Positions 22,501-31,955 of a stretch of DNA of 64,000 nucleotides are shown here, one piece after another. This DNA is from Phalacrocorax aristotelis (Eukaryota; Chordata; Aves; Suliformes; Phalacrocoracidae). A model generated the notes under the pieces. That model saw only the letters and a program-made list of their open reading frames with translations. It did not search any database and was not told where the DNA came from. The stretch lies in contig NW_027441188.1 of NCBI RefSeq assembly GCF_949628215.1, forward strand, positions 1-64,000, given 5' to 3'. A program made the translations under genes and the position numbers. The stretch's first letter is position 1; each line of letters begins with the position of its first letter.

Positions 22501-25500
22501 CGAGACACTCACAACTCCCCTCCTACCCCCCCAGCTGCCCCCCCCCGAGGTCCCCATGGCGGTGGCCCCCCCCCGGCTGCAGGCACTTTTGGGGCGCTGG
22601 CGGGAGAAGGTCTTCGCCCTCCTGGTGCAGCTGCGGGTGCAGGAGGAGACGCAGCGGGTGCTGCAGGCGCAGGTGGGTGCTTGGATGTCTGGGTCCCATC
22701 TTGGGGGTGAGGGGGTGGTCCTGGGTCCCTCTTGAGGGGGCACCCCAACCTCTGGGTCCCTCTCGAGAGGGTGCCTGGGTCCCATCTTGGAGGCTTGGGG
22801 GACACCCAGTGTCCTGGGTCCCATCTGGGGGGCTTGGGGGACACCTGGATTCCTGGGTCCCATCACAGGGTGGCACCTGGGTCCCATCTGGGGAGACTCG
22901 GGGGCACCCAGAGTCCTGGGTCACTCGTAGGTGGGCGTACCTGGGTCCCATCCTGGGGGCTTGGGGGGCACCCAGAGGCCTGGGTCCCTCCTGAGGGGTG
23001 CCTGGGTCCCTCCTGGTGGGGAGTTTGGGGGCGCTCAGACACCTGGGTCCCTCCTGAGGGTGGCATCTGCATCCCATTGGGGGTTTGGGGGCGCCTGGAT
23101 GCGTGGGTGCCATCTGGGGGGGATTTAGGGGGTGTCCAGACCTCTGGGTTCCTTCTGGGGGGGTGCCTGGGTCCTCACTGGTGGGGTTGGGGGGTGCTCC
23201 GATGCCTGGGTCCCTCCTGGGGGTGGCATCTGGGTCCCATTGAGGGGGTTAGGGGGTGTCCAGGCACCCAGGTCCCATCTGGGGGGTGTTTAGGGGGTGC
23301 TTAGACACCTGGGTCCCTCCTGGGGGTGGCACCTGGGTCCCATCTAGGGGGGTTGGGTGTGCCTGGATGCCTGAGTCCCTCCTGGGGGTCACCTGTTTCC
23401 CTCTGGGGGGGGCTCCCAGGTGCCTGAGTCCCTCCCAGGTGTCACCTGTGTCCCTCTTGGGGGTTCCTGGGTGCCTGGGTCTCTCCTGAGGGGGCACCTG
23501 GGTCCCATCTGGGGGGGTTTAAGGGGTGCCCAGACACCTGGGTCCCTCCTGGGGGGCTTGGGGGGTGCTTTGAGACCTGGCTTCCTCCCGGGGGTCACCT
23601 GTTTCCCTCTGGGGGGGCTCCTGGGACCCTCCTTGGGGGGGCACCTAGGTCCCATCTAAGGGGTTGAGGGGTGCCCAGACACCTGGGTCCCTCCTAGGGG
23701 TGTTCCCAAGTCCCTTCTAGGGGGGTGGGGGGCTTCCTGGATGTCTGGGTCCCTCCTGGGGGGGGCACCTGGGTCCCATCTAGGGGGGTTGGGGGGTGCA
23801 TGGACACCTGGGTCCCTCCTGGGGGTGTTCCCAAGTCCCTTCTAGGGGGTGGGGGGGGTGGGTCCCAGATGCCTGAGTCCCTCCCAGGGGTCACCTGTTT
23901 CCTTCTCGGGGGGCTCCTGGGTGCCTGGTTCCCTCCTGGGAGGCTCCCGGATGCCTGGGTCCCTCAGGTCGGGGCGCTGGGGGCGGCGGTGGCAGCGGGG
24001 ACGCGCCGGGTGACGCGGCTGGAGCTGAGCCTGCGTGAGAGGGCAGCCACCGCCAAACTGCAGCGTCGGGACACCGAGGTCAGCAGGGACACGGCAGGGA
24101 CACGTGGTACATGTGGGGACACATGCGGGACATATGGGGACCTGCTGGGGACACAAGGGGGACACATGGGACATATGGGGACCTGCTGTGGACACAGGAG
24201 ACACACATGGGACATGTTGGGGACCTGCTGGGGACACAGGGACCTACTGGGGACATGGGGGGACATGTGGGACATATGGGGACCTGCTGGGGCCACATGG
24301 GGACACACGTGGGACATATGGGGATGTGCTGGGGACATGGGACATATGGGGACCTGCTGGGGACATGGGGATCTGTGGGGGGGCATGCCCAGAAAAAGGG
24401 GGGACACACTGAGGACACAGAGAGCCACACTGGGGACACAGGGACACAGAGTGACATGTTCAGGCCATGGGGATGGGTTGGGGTCCCCCTGGGGACATCA
24501 CGGGGGGCCACTTGGGGAGGTGTTGGGGACATGCTGGGGACACTGGTGACCAGTGGGCTGTGTCCCAGTACCTGGCTGGGGAGGTGGCCCAGAGTAGGGA
24601 CACGCTGGGGACACGGGAGGTTTTGGGGACAGGGTGGGGACACGGTGGCTCTTGTCCCAGCGCCTGGCGCAGGAGGTGACGCGGCAGCGGGGACGGGCAG
24701 AGGCGGCTGAGGAGGCACTGGGGGGACTGGCCCAGGCGGCTGCCAGGTACTGGGAGGAACTGGAGGGACAGGGGACACTGGGAGGGACTGGGGGGGGACT
24801 GGAGGAGCACTAAGAAGGACTGGGGGGGAACTGGGCACAGGGAGGGATGAGAGGGAACGGGGAAGAAACTGGAGGGGGGCAACTGGAAGGGACTGGGGGG
24901 GGCACTGGGAAGAGCTGGGGGGGACTGGGATAGGGGCCTGGGGGTTACTGGGAGGCACTGGAGACACTGGAAGGGGACTGGGAAGGAACTGAGAGGCCTC
25001 TGGCGGGTGGGAGGGGACTGGGATGGGGACACTGAGAGGTCACCAGGGTCCTTGTCCCCCTGTGTCACCATTGTCCCATCCCTGCTGCTCCTGTCCCTGC
25101 GTGTGTGTCCCCGTCCCCACGTCCCCCGTGTCATCCCCACATGCCCCGTGTCCCTCAGGCTGGCCGGGGTGGTGACAGCACGCGAGGCTGAGGTGATGGC
25201 AGCCACCGGGACCATGGTGACCCTCAGCGCCCGCCTGCGCCGCGCGGGACAGCGGCTCCGCGTCCTCCAGGGTATGGGGACAGGGAGGGGGACATGGGGA
25301 CAGGGGAGGGGGACATGGGGACACAGGGACAGGGAGTGGGACAGGGGCACGGAGGGGGACATACGGGTCGGGGAGACATAGGGGCAAGTAGGGGGACATG
25401 GGGGACAGGGAGGGGGACATGGGGACAGGAGAGGGGGACATGGGGACACAGGGACAGGGAGGAGGACAGGGGGCACGGAGGGGGACATAGGGGCAAGTAG

Positions 25501-28500
25501 GGGGACATGGGGGACAGGGAGGGGGACATGGGGATAGGGAGGGGGACAGAGGGCACAGAGTTGAGGAGGGGAGGGGGACACAGAAACAAGGAGACAAGGG
25601 GGGGGCATGGGGACAGGGAGGGGGACAGGGAAGGGATGGGGACACAAGGACACAAGAAAGGGGACACAGGGAGTGGGACATGAGGTCAAGGAGGGGGACA
25701 TGGGGACAGGGACACAGGGACAGGTACGTGGGGACAGACATGGTGACAGGCCAGGCGTGAGGACAGGAACAGGATGGCCCCGATGCCACCGTCACCCCTC
25801 CTCCGCAGTGGGTGGCCCTGGACTCACCCTGTCCCCAAGGCTGGTGACCCCGGTGTCACCCTGTCCCCTGTCTCCAGGGCTGGTGGCTCCGGCGGTGGCC
25901 TTGGACTGGCCACGGTGGCAGCAGGACGCGGCGGGGGACGAGTGAGTGATGGGGGAAGGGCCCGGATACCTGGGTCCACTTTGGGGGGTGTTGAGGGGGA
26001 CCGTGAGGGTGACATTGGGACCCCAAAGGTGGGGTGGGGACACTGTGGGGGGGGGATATTGGGACCCTAAGAGTAAATTTGGGACCGCAGGGGTGGCAGG
26101 AGACGCCCCATCCCTGCTTTTGGGGACTTGTAACGCGGTGGCACTGTCTCCACCCTGCTGGGCCTGACCCACGTCTGGGACCAGGGGTGACACGGTGACG
26201 TTGTCCCCAGCCCGGTGGCCGAGGTGACAGGCAACACACATCTTCTCGCAGGGACGACAGCCAGGCTCCGGCAAAGCGGTGAGTGGGGATATGCGGGGAA
26301 CGATTATTGGGGGGTGAGATTATTGAGGTTGACGTCATCGAGGCTAAAGTTGTATCCGTATTTCATAAAAGTTAACTTCAGAGTGGAATGCGGTTGGTGG
26401 GTGGGAAATCGGTGGAGCGGTTGTCACCTACGCGACACCACCTGCGCTTGTAGGTGCGAGGAACACCGAGGGAGCCCGGTGTGCTGATCTAAGGGAGATA
26501 ACTGGGGGAGGGAAGTGAAGCGAAGGCTTCGTGGCCAAACTCATCCATAAATCCCTGCAGATCTGGGGGCTGGATGGAACCATGCCCGGCCATCGTGCCC
26601 TGAGGGTGAACTTTTGCTCATTATCACCTCATTAGAATACTAAAATACACCCCTCCCTCCCAAAGTTACCCGCCTCCGAGTGGAAATTTAGAGAAGCAGC
26701 TCGTCATTTTGTGTTTTAGCGCTTTATATTTGCACGTGCTTTGCAGGCGGTGTTTGTCGCCGGCGTGCCGACACGAACCTGTGTTTCTGTTGCTTCGATA
26801 AGTGAATCTGGCCGTGAACCGCCATTGGGCACGGCGGGGCTAAAAGTGATCGACCTGTTAGCGAATCCCTCGCGGACTAACAGGAACCTGTATTTCGCTG
26901 ATGTTGAATCTGGTTGTGAAGGGTTATTGGGCACCATTAGACTAATAGAATCGTAGAATCATTAAGGTTGGAAAAGACCTCAAGGATCATTGAGTCCAAC
27001 CATCAACACAACATAGAATGGAACTGTAGAATTATTAAGGTTGGAAAAGGCCTCGAGGACCATTGAGTCCAACCATCAACCCAACATAGACTAGAATCGT
27101 AGAATTATTGAATTGTTAAGGTTGGAAAAGACCTCAAGGACCATTGAGTCCAACCATCAACACAACATAGAGTGGAATTGTAGAATTATTAAGGTTGGAA
27201 AAGGCCTCGAGGATCATTGAGTCCAACCATCAACCCAACATAGACTAGAATTGTAGAATTATTAAGGTTGGAAAAGGCCTCGAGGATCATTGAGTCCAAC
27301 CATCAACCCAACATAGACTAGAATTGTAGAATTATTAAGGTTGGAAAAGGCCTCGAAGATCATCGAGTCCAACCACCGATGCAACACCACCATCCCTCCC
27401 AAACCATGTCCCCAAGCGCCACGTCTACACGTTGTTTGAACCCCCCCAGGGCTGGTGACTCCCCCACCTCTCTGGGCCACCTGTGCCAGGGCCTGACCGC
27501 TCTGGCAGGGAAGACATTGTTCCTAATCTCCAACCTAACCCTCCCCTGACGCAGCTTGAGGCCGTTCCCTCTCGTCCTGTCACTGGTGACTTGGGAGCAG
27601 AGACCGACCCCCCCCTCACTCCAGCCCCTCTCAGGCAGCTGCAGAGAGCGAGAAGGGCTCCCCTCAGCCCCCTCTTCTCCAGGCTAAACCCCCCCAGCCC
27701 CCTCAGCCGCCCCCCAGCACACTTGTGCTCCAGACCCTGCCCCAGCCCCGCTGCCCTTCTCTGGACACGCTCCAGCCCCTCAAGGCCCTTCTTGTCCCGA
27801 GGGGCCCAAACCTGAGCCCAGCATTCGAGGTGGGGCCTCCCCAGGGCCGAGCACAGGGGCCCCATCCCTGCCCGGCTCCTGCTGGCCACACCTCTGTTAA
27901 CACAACACCTTAGGGCCACCCTTCGTGGGGAGGACGCTGGGCAGCGGACGTCACCGGTGGGACGCGAGGGGACGTGTTGGAGACCCAGTGCCACGCTGTG
28001 GGTGAGTGGTGGCTTCCCTGTCCCCACCACGGCCTGTCCCTGTCCCCGCAGTGGTGCCCTTGCGGGTGGATGCGGAGGTGAGGCACGGCCAGGTGACAAA
28101 GGACGATGTGATGCAGGACGAGGTGGCACGGGGCAAGGTGAGGTGTTTTGGGGACACGGGTGCGGACGTGGGGACACAGGGGACATGGTGGGGGGTGGCT
28201 GGAGATGCGAGGAGGCAAGGGGCATGGGGAGGGGGTGACAAGGGAGGGACACCGGTCTGGGAGGGCACTTGGGGACAGGGGTGGCTGCTGTCCTTGTGTC
28301 ACCCCTCATGTCACCCCCAGGTCACCCCCCACGGAGGCAGGACCGGCCCTTCCCCAGGCAGAGGTAGGTGTGGCCCATGTGGCACCTCTGGGTGTCCTCA
28401 TGTCCCCCCTGGTGTCCCCCCCCCATGTCCCCGTGTCCCCCCCAGTGTCCTGTGACTCCCTGGGTGCCCCCAGTGTCCCCCCAGCCCCCAAATGTCCCCC

Positions 28501-28737
28501 AGTGGCCCCCCCATGTCTTCCTAATGTTCCCCCCATGTCCCCCCAGCCCTCCAATGTCCCCAGTGTCTCCCCAGTTTCCCCCCCACCCCAGTCCCCAATG
28601 TCCCTTTGTGTCCCCCAGTGTCCCCCAATGTCCCTCCGTGTCCCCCCGCAGCGGCACTAGGCTCCCTTGTGATGCAGCTGCAGGCCCTGGGTGCCGCCAT
28701 CCTCGGGGACGATGGGGACAACGGTGACCCCTTCTGA
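19497..28737 (+). CDS. CCHCR1: CCHCR1, coiled-coil alpha-helical rod protein 1 (14 spliced coding exons)
   Basis: The encoded protein is a rod-like coiled-coil protein; its mammalian relative localises to centrosomes and P-bodies. The 14 exons listed separately join in phase to 1272 bp, that is 423 residues plus stop. Diagnostic matches to mammalian CCHCR1 are GLVPPSHF near the N-terminus (human GLIPPSHF), LGHILTLQEREL (human LTHILALQEEEL), GRWREKVFALLVQL (human NRWREKVFALMVQL), and VLQGLVAPAVAL in the position of human TIRGLIARKLAL. Residues about 31-100 hold five copies of a 14-residue heptad pair. The start ATG has context CCACCAATGG. Human CCHCR1 is about 780 residues, so this form is roughly half length, mainly through loss of coiled coil in the C-terminal half. 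No AATAAA is seen soon after the stop. Confidence 0.9.
19530..20200. repeat. GGACACCTGGGTCCCCCC minisatellite, CCHCR1 intron
   Basis: C-rich units (GACACCCCCCCCGGACACCT, GGGTCCCCCCACCCCTCCCT) of about 40-60 bp, with long C homopolymers that are likely assembly trouble spots. Confidence 0.85.
20208..20268 (+). CDS. CCHCR1: CCHCR1 coding exon 2
   Basis: Acceptor CCGCCCAG, donor GCCAG/GTAAGG. Encodes LQGLVPPSHFVLRPPGPSA, matching the N-terminal GLIPPSHF block of mammalian CCHCR1. Confidence 0.85.
20275..20625. repeat. CTCCCAGTAACC short-unit repeat, CCHCR1 intron
   Basis: Units of about 15-20 bp such as CCCCCAGTGCTCCCAGTAAC. Confidence 0.75.
20639..20891 (+). CDS. CCHCR1: CCHCR1 coding exon 3, heptad repeats
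   Basis: Acceptor TTTGACAG, donor GAGGAG/GTGAGC. Encodes MLEAELEAERRRGQALEVEL and further copies: five tandem 14-residue (42-bp) units of the form ELEAERRRSQALEV. Each unit is two heptads, so this is an uninterrupted coiled coil built by tandem duplication. Confidence 0.85.
20900..21585. repeat. GTCCCCCTGTCCCTGCAGT minisatellite, CCHCR1 intron
   Basis: Units of about 25-30 bp (GTCCCTGAGGCATCCCCCTG) in longer cassettes; 21240-21360 is nearly repeated at 21415-21500. The many CCCTGCAG motifs resemble acceptors but carry no conserved coding sequence. Confidence 0.8.
21588..21671 (+). CDS. CCHCR1: CCHCR1 coding exon 4
   Basis: Acceptor TTCCCGCAG, donor CGTGAG/GTGGGG. Encodes VLLQARLSALGHILTLQERE, close to the mammalian VQSLTHILALQEEEL block. 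Confidence 0.9.
21675..22530. repeat. Degenerate G-rich repeats, CCHCR1 intron
   Basis: Loose GGGTCCTGGGGTGCTCTGGG units. Two halves, about 21690-21880 and 21890-22050, resemble each other. No coding signal. Confidence 0.65.
22535..22672 (+). CDS. CCHCR1: CCHCR1 coding exon 5 (signature block)
   Basis: Acceptor TACCCCCCCAG, donor GCGCAG/GTGGGT. Contains GRWREKVFALLVQLRVQ, the best conserved segment of the family and the strongest single support for the gene name. Confidence 0.95.
22680..23960. repeat. CTGGGTCCCTCCTGGGGG minisatellite, CCHCR1 intron
   Basis: About 1.3 kb of CCTGGGTCCCTCCTGGGGGG and ACCTGGGTCCCATCTGGGGG cassettes of roughly 55-60 bp. Confidence 0.8.
23968..24078 (+). CDS. CCHCR1: CCHCR1 coding exon 6
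   Basis: Acceptor GTCCCTCAG, donor ACCGAG/GTCAGC. Encodes GALGAAVAAGTRRVTRLELS and RERAATAKLQRRDTE, coiled-coil-like; 37 codons in phase 0. Confidence 0.85.
24079..24560. repeat. GGGGACATGTGGGACATATG minisatellite, CCHCR1 intron
   Basis: Units of about 24-30 bp around GGGGACCTGCTGGGGACACA. Confidence 0.8.
24569..24619 (+). CDS. CCHCR1: CCHCR1 coding exon 7
   Basis: Acceptor TGTCCCAG, donor CGGGAG/GTTTTG (weak). Encodes YLAGEVAQSRDTLGTRE, 17 codons. It resembles the start of the next exon (RLAQEVTRQRG), so the two may be exon duplicates. Confidence 0.65.
24661..24746 (+). CDS. CCHCR1: CCHCR1 coding exon 8
   Basis: Acceptor TTGTCCCAG, donor GCCAG/GTACTG. Encodes RLAQEVTRQRGRAEAAEEAL and GGLAQAAA, a coiled coil. 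Confidence 0.8.
24747..25070. repeat. ACTGGGGGGGACTGGGA repeats, CCHCR1 intron
   Basis: Short G-rich units; no coding signal. Confidence 0.65.
25159..25271 (+). CDS. CCHCR1: CCHCR1 coding exon 9
   Basis: Acceptor GTCCCTCAG, donor CAGG/GTATGG. Encodes LAGVVTAREAEVMAATGTMV and LSARLRRAGQRLRVLQG, in the position of mammalian LNNRLSYAVRKVHTIRG. Confidence 0.85.
25272..25745. repeat. GGGGGACATGGGGACAGGGA minisatellite, CCHCR1 intron
   Basis: Purine-rich units of 20-25 bp with a near-duplicate segment (25380-25440 against 25500-25540). Confidence 0.8.
25878..25941 (+). CDS. CCHCR1: CCHCR1 coding exon 10
   Basis: Acceptor GTCTCCAG, donor GACGA/GTGAGT. Encodes LVAPAVALDWPRWQQDAAGD; its start corresponds to mammalian GLIARKLALAQLRQE. 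Confidence 0.85.
26211..26278 (+). CDS. CCHCR1: CCHCR1 coding exon 11
   Basis: Acceptor TTGTCCCCAG, donor AGCG/GTGAGT. In phase it reads PVAEVTGNTHLLAGTTARLR. An inner acceptor (CTTCTCGCAG at 26251) exists, but using it breaks the phase into the next exon. Confidence 0.65.
26285..26940. other. AT-richer unique sequence in CCHCR1 intron
   Basis: No minisatellite. Two related segments 109 bp apart begin GAACCTGT at 26775 and 26884, each followed by a (G)AATCTGG and TTGGGCAC pattern, which suggests the remains of an unnamed interspersed repeat. No gene seen. Confidence 0.45.
26941..27905 (-). mobile_element. CR1 LINE 3' fragment with six tandem tail copies
   Basis: Minus-strand CR1. The end of ORF2 is readable (GPLCSALGRPHLECWAQVWA, LEGLERVQRRAAGL). 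At its 3' end the terminal 73 bp (core ATTAAGGTTGGAAAAG, TTGAGTCCAACCATCAAC) is repeated at 26961, 27034, about 27115, 27188, 27261 and 27334. It is 5'-truncated and sits in the CCHCR1 intron, in antisense to the gene. Confidence 0.9.
28052..28137 (+). CDS. CCHCR1: CCHCR1 coding exon 12
   Basis: Acceptor GTCCCCGCAG, donor GGCAAG/GTGAGG. Encodes VPLRVDAEVRHGQVTKDDVM and QDEVARGK. The phase agrees with both neighbours. Confidence 0.75.
28138..28320. other. CCHCR1 intron with GGGACAC repeats
   Basis: Short purine-rich repeats only. Confidence 0.5.
28321..28363 (+). CDS. CCHCR1: CCHCR1 coding exon 13
   Basis: Acceptor TCACCCCCAG, donor CAGAG/GTAGGT. Encodes VTPHGGRTGPSPGR in the frame forced by both neighbours. 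Conservation is low, so this is the least certain exon. Confidence 0.55.
28364..28651. repeat. CCCCCAGTGTCCCCC repeats, CCHCR1 last intron
   Basis: Pyrimidine-rich short units (TGTCCCCCCAGCCCCCAAAT) up to the last acceptor. Confidence 0.7.
28652..28737 (+). CDS. CCHCR1: CCHCR1 last coding exon and stop
   Basis: Acceptor CCCCCGCAG. Encodes ALGSLVMQLQALGAAILGDD and a short acidic tail ending DPF, then TGA 28735-28737. It matches in character the mammalian SLSVLLDDLQDLSEAI near the C-terminus. Confidence 0.8.
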
Positions 28738-28809
28738 CCCCTCCGACCTTGCCGCGGATCCAGGCATCCGGGTGAGTCGCCCCCACCACCCCAGCCAGCG
28801 GGGAGGAGA

Positions 28810-28865
28810 CCAGTTTGGCCCAGTCCAGCACTGGTGTGACCCACACATCACTTCCCAGACGTCAT
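28810..28865 (+). repeat. Isolated copy of the 33-36 kb satellite unit
   Basis: CAGTTTGGCCCAGTCC followed by CACTGGTGTGACCC and CACATCACTTCCCAG closely resembles the right-hand variant units at 35710-35780. It lies in the presumed CCHCR1 3' UTR. Confidence 0.6.
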
Positions 28866-28869
28866 TCAG

Positions 28870-29980
28870 CTCCTGCTCAGGTTTATGGCTAATGCAGCTC
28901 GTGCCGTGCGTCCCAGGGGAGGGGACGCGGCGGGATACGGAGGGACACGAGGGGACACGGGGAGCACCGGTTCCACGCCGGAGGACGGAGAAGCGCTTGC
29001 GTCATCACCCGGGCAGCTCGTTTTACTCGTAGATACACAAATTAACGAGTTATAATCGATGAAACCTCACAAATTCGGTGAATGAGCAAATTCAGGTGAT
29101 AAACTACTCCGTGCAAAGGGGGATTGAGCCCTTGTTGGTTCGTTATATTTCTTAACGAGCGCGTAAAGTTTAATTTTGAGCGATCCAAACGGACCGTGAT
29201 GTTTTGGCGGCGGCGGAAGCGGGATCTCTCCCAGCGTTCGTGAAAAGGACTGGCTCCTATTTTCTTCTCATGTAATTCCTGCGCGGGCAGCGGAGGGGAG
29301 GCAGCAGAAGCAGGCGGGAGCTAAAATACCTTTTATTGCTGGGAATAAGGTGCCTCTCAACTGGGAGCCCCGAGAAGGACCCCATGTTTCGCTCTCGATT
29401 CCTTATATCCAATTTTCAGACCACTCAGATACTCGTTTTTCCACAACGTCGCTTGTTGCCGTCCACTTTGGAGCACTTGTTCACGCCCGCGCCTCGTGAA
29501 AAGGCACTTAATGCGTGTTTCTTAGCTGAATTTGCACTATTTTGTTGCAACTTCGCTGCTTTCGGCCCGTTTCGGTTTCTTCTTGACAGCAGACCCTCTT
29601 GTAGAGGCGAGATCGCTCTTGGTCAAGCTCTTTTGGGCAGCTCTTTGAAGCCATCTTTACCTCGGAGCTTTTTCTTGTGTAACGTTCCCTCCTTTTGTTT
29701 TGTGCGGACTTTAAATTGGAGCAGAATGTTTGTGTCCGTGAATTTGAGCGAGCCAAGTCGAGTAGGTTTGAGTAAACCAACCGAATGTGATCCCTAAACC
29801 GAGTAAAACTCCTAATATTTTCAATATCAAACTGATAAATTGTCTCACTGTTGGGGGAATAGAAGGAAATAGATTTGATAACCAGTTCCACTGTTCTCTT
29901 CCCTTCGGATTCCTTTCGGATTCGGATCCCTTCGTTCCCTTGTGTTTTGTTTGTGCTACGTTGGGTGAGCCATTGGCTGG
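28870..29980. other. AT-richer unique region, unassigned
   Basis: Base composition changes sharply: no minisatellite and much lower GC. I see no recognisable ORF; the 153-codon frame at 29336-29797 has no familiar motif. TTTTATTGCTGGGAATAAGG near 29330 could be LTR-like, so a degraded ERV or LTR piece is possible. Confidence 0.4.
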
Positions 29981-29984
29981 TGGG

Positions 29985-30650
29985 TCGGGCTCACGGGGTT
30001 ACGTCGGGCTGGCGGCCGGTCGCTAGCGGGGTTCCACAGGGAGCCATCGTGGGGCCGGCGCTCTTTCGTCTCTTTGTTAACGACTTGGATGCAGGGCTGG
30101 AAGGAACGCTAATGAAGTTTGCTGGCAACACAAAACTGGGAGGAGCTGTTGACACTCCCGAGGGCAGAGAGGCCCTGCGGAGGGATCCGGACAAATTAAG
30201 AGAGCCGGGAAATCGCCAACCATAGGGAGTTAAAGAAAGACAAGAGCCGGGTTTTGCCCCTGGGGCGCAGCAGCCCTGGCTGTACAGACAGGCCGGGGAA
30301 CGAGGGGCTGGGGAGCGGCTCCGCGGAGAAGGATCTGGGGGTTCTGGTCAACGGCAAGTTGAACACGAGCCACCAGCGTGCCCTGGTAGCCAAGAGGGTC
30401 AATCGTGCCCTGGGGGGGCACCGAGCCCTGCATCGCAGCCGGGCGAGGGGGGGGATTGTCCCGCTCTGCCCCGCGCTGGGGCGGCCTCGCCTCAGCGTTC
30501 CCTGGGCAGTTTTGGACGCAACAGTTCATTAAGGGTATAAAGCTACCGGAAAGCGTCTAGAGGAGGGCCACGAAGCTGGTGAAGGGTTTAGAGGGGAAAC
30601 CATACAAGGAGCGGCTGAAGTCCCTTGGTTTCTTCTGCCAGAGGATGTGA
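29985..30650 (+). mobile_element. CR1 LINE fragment, sense orientation
   Basis: Peptides [20 protein letters not shown] and [11 protein letters not shown] mark CR1 reverse transcriptase. The catalytic FADD is changed to FAGN, so the copy is dead. Downstream pieces (LGSGSAEKDLGVLVNGKL, RALVAKRVNRALGGHRAL) follow in another frame. The copy is truncated at both ends. Confidence 0.85.
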
Positions 30651-30654
30651 GCTT

Positions 30655-31805
30655 GGAGATAGACGCGAATCTATCAGGACTAAACCTAGACCGGGAATCT
30701 AGAGGAAACCAGGGTCGGGGCTTGGTTCAGCGGAAGCACTCGCGGCCGCTGCTCCCACCACGGAGGATCCAAGTCCTGAGGTGACAGTCGTGGTTAATGA
30801 TTGCCACCGTACAACGTTCCTCGTTGACGCAGGAGTCAACCAAATATTGATGGTAGATGAGGACACCTGCGGAGTTACAAATATGCTGCCAACTGCTGCT
30901 CCTCTACCCCACAACAAGCTAGTTAATATTCCACCATCCAAATTAACCTTCTGATGTTAATCGTCCTCTTTCTGGGATGATAAAAGGGCTGGAAGAAGGT
31001 TTTCAAGTCTCATCCCCCCCCTCCCCAGCTCTCCAGTATGACCAGTAAAGAAACCTAACGGCAAGTGGAGACTTAACATCTAGATGTTATAGTAGGTGGA
31101 CGCCCAGCAGAAGCTGTGGAACAGGTTGTGGAGGTGATTATAACGCACCGAGAGTTAACTGAGGTAGAGGAAGGAGACAAATAAGGACCTGGCCAAGAAG
31201 TGACATTCTGGGGAGTCAGATGGAGAGGTAGAAGGAAAATGGCTCCTGCTGAGGTCCTACAAGAAATCCAGGGGTTATCCAGCCCTGCAAATAAAGGAGT
31301 TAGGTGATGTGACGGGGATTTGAGGATTTTGAGGCACACGTGTTCCATATTTCATAAAATAACGTAACCATTCTATAACTTGACTCAATTAAAATGCAGT
31401 CTGGGCATGGACTCCACCCCGTGAAGCAGCCCTGGAGCTTCTAAAGGCCACCATGAATGTGTATCAGTCTTTGAGACCCTTCCACCCTATGCAGCCCCTC
31501 TTGTTGCAGAGCCAGGTGGGAGAGATTGGTGGGACTACGGCAACAAGGACCTCTGAGGAGCTCCAAGTCACGGTTCAATGCTCAGCACAATTCCTCAACC
31601 TTTGAAGAGCTTCTGGCAGCTTACGGAGGGTTGGGAACAACCGATGCCTCAACTCAGGGAAGAAGCTTAACGTTCCACATGCCAATATCTCCTCTTAAAC
31701 CTCTTCTTGGTGGGAAACCACCGCCTTTAGGTGTAGCACCTAAGACCACCGTACAGAAGTGGGACTGTGTGTCCATCACAGTTGGCTTGGCTAAGGAGAA
31801 GAAAG
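30655..31805 (+). mobile_element. Second ERV pol remnant
   Basis: Pieces in retroviral order are seen: a protease-like TTFLVDAGV near 30.82 kb, an RT-like PVKKPNGKWRLNI near 31.05 kb, an RT/connection piece EVTFWGVRW near 31.2 kb, then AALELLKATMNVYQSLRPFH near 31.43 kb. A gamma-like style is likely. It is a heavily broken, old fossil without visible LTRs. Whether it belongs to the same family as the 11.8-16.6 kb element is not decidable by eye. Confidence 0.65.
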
Positions 31806-31955
31806 TTGCTGAATCATAATCATTAAGGTTAGAAAAGACCTCTAAGATCATCATGTCCAACCGTCAACCCAACGCTACCGTGTCTCCATGACCTGAAGTG
31901 CCACATCTACACGTTGTTCGAACCCCTCCAGGGTTGGTGACTCCCCCACCTCCAA
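31805..31955 (-). mobile_element. Short CR1 3'-end fragment
   Basis: The plus strand reads ATCATTAAGGTTAGAAAAGA, CATGTCCAACCGTCAACCCA and ACACGTTGTTCGAACCCCTC, the reverse of the CR1 3' region. It is inserted within or beside the ERV remnant. Confidence 0.85.
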
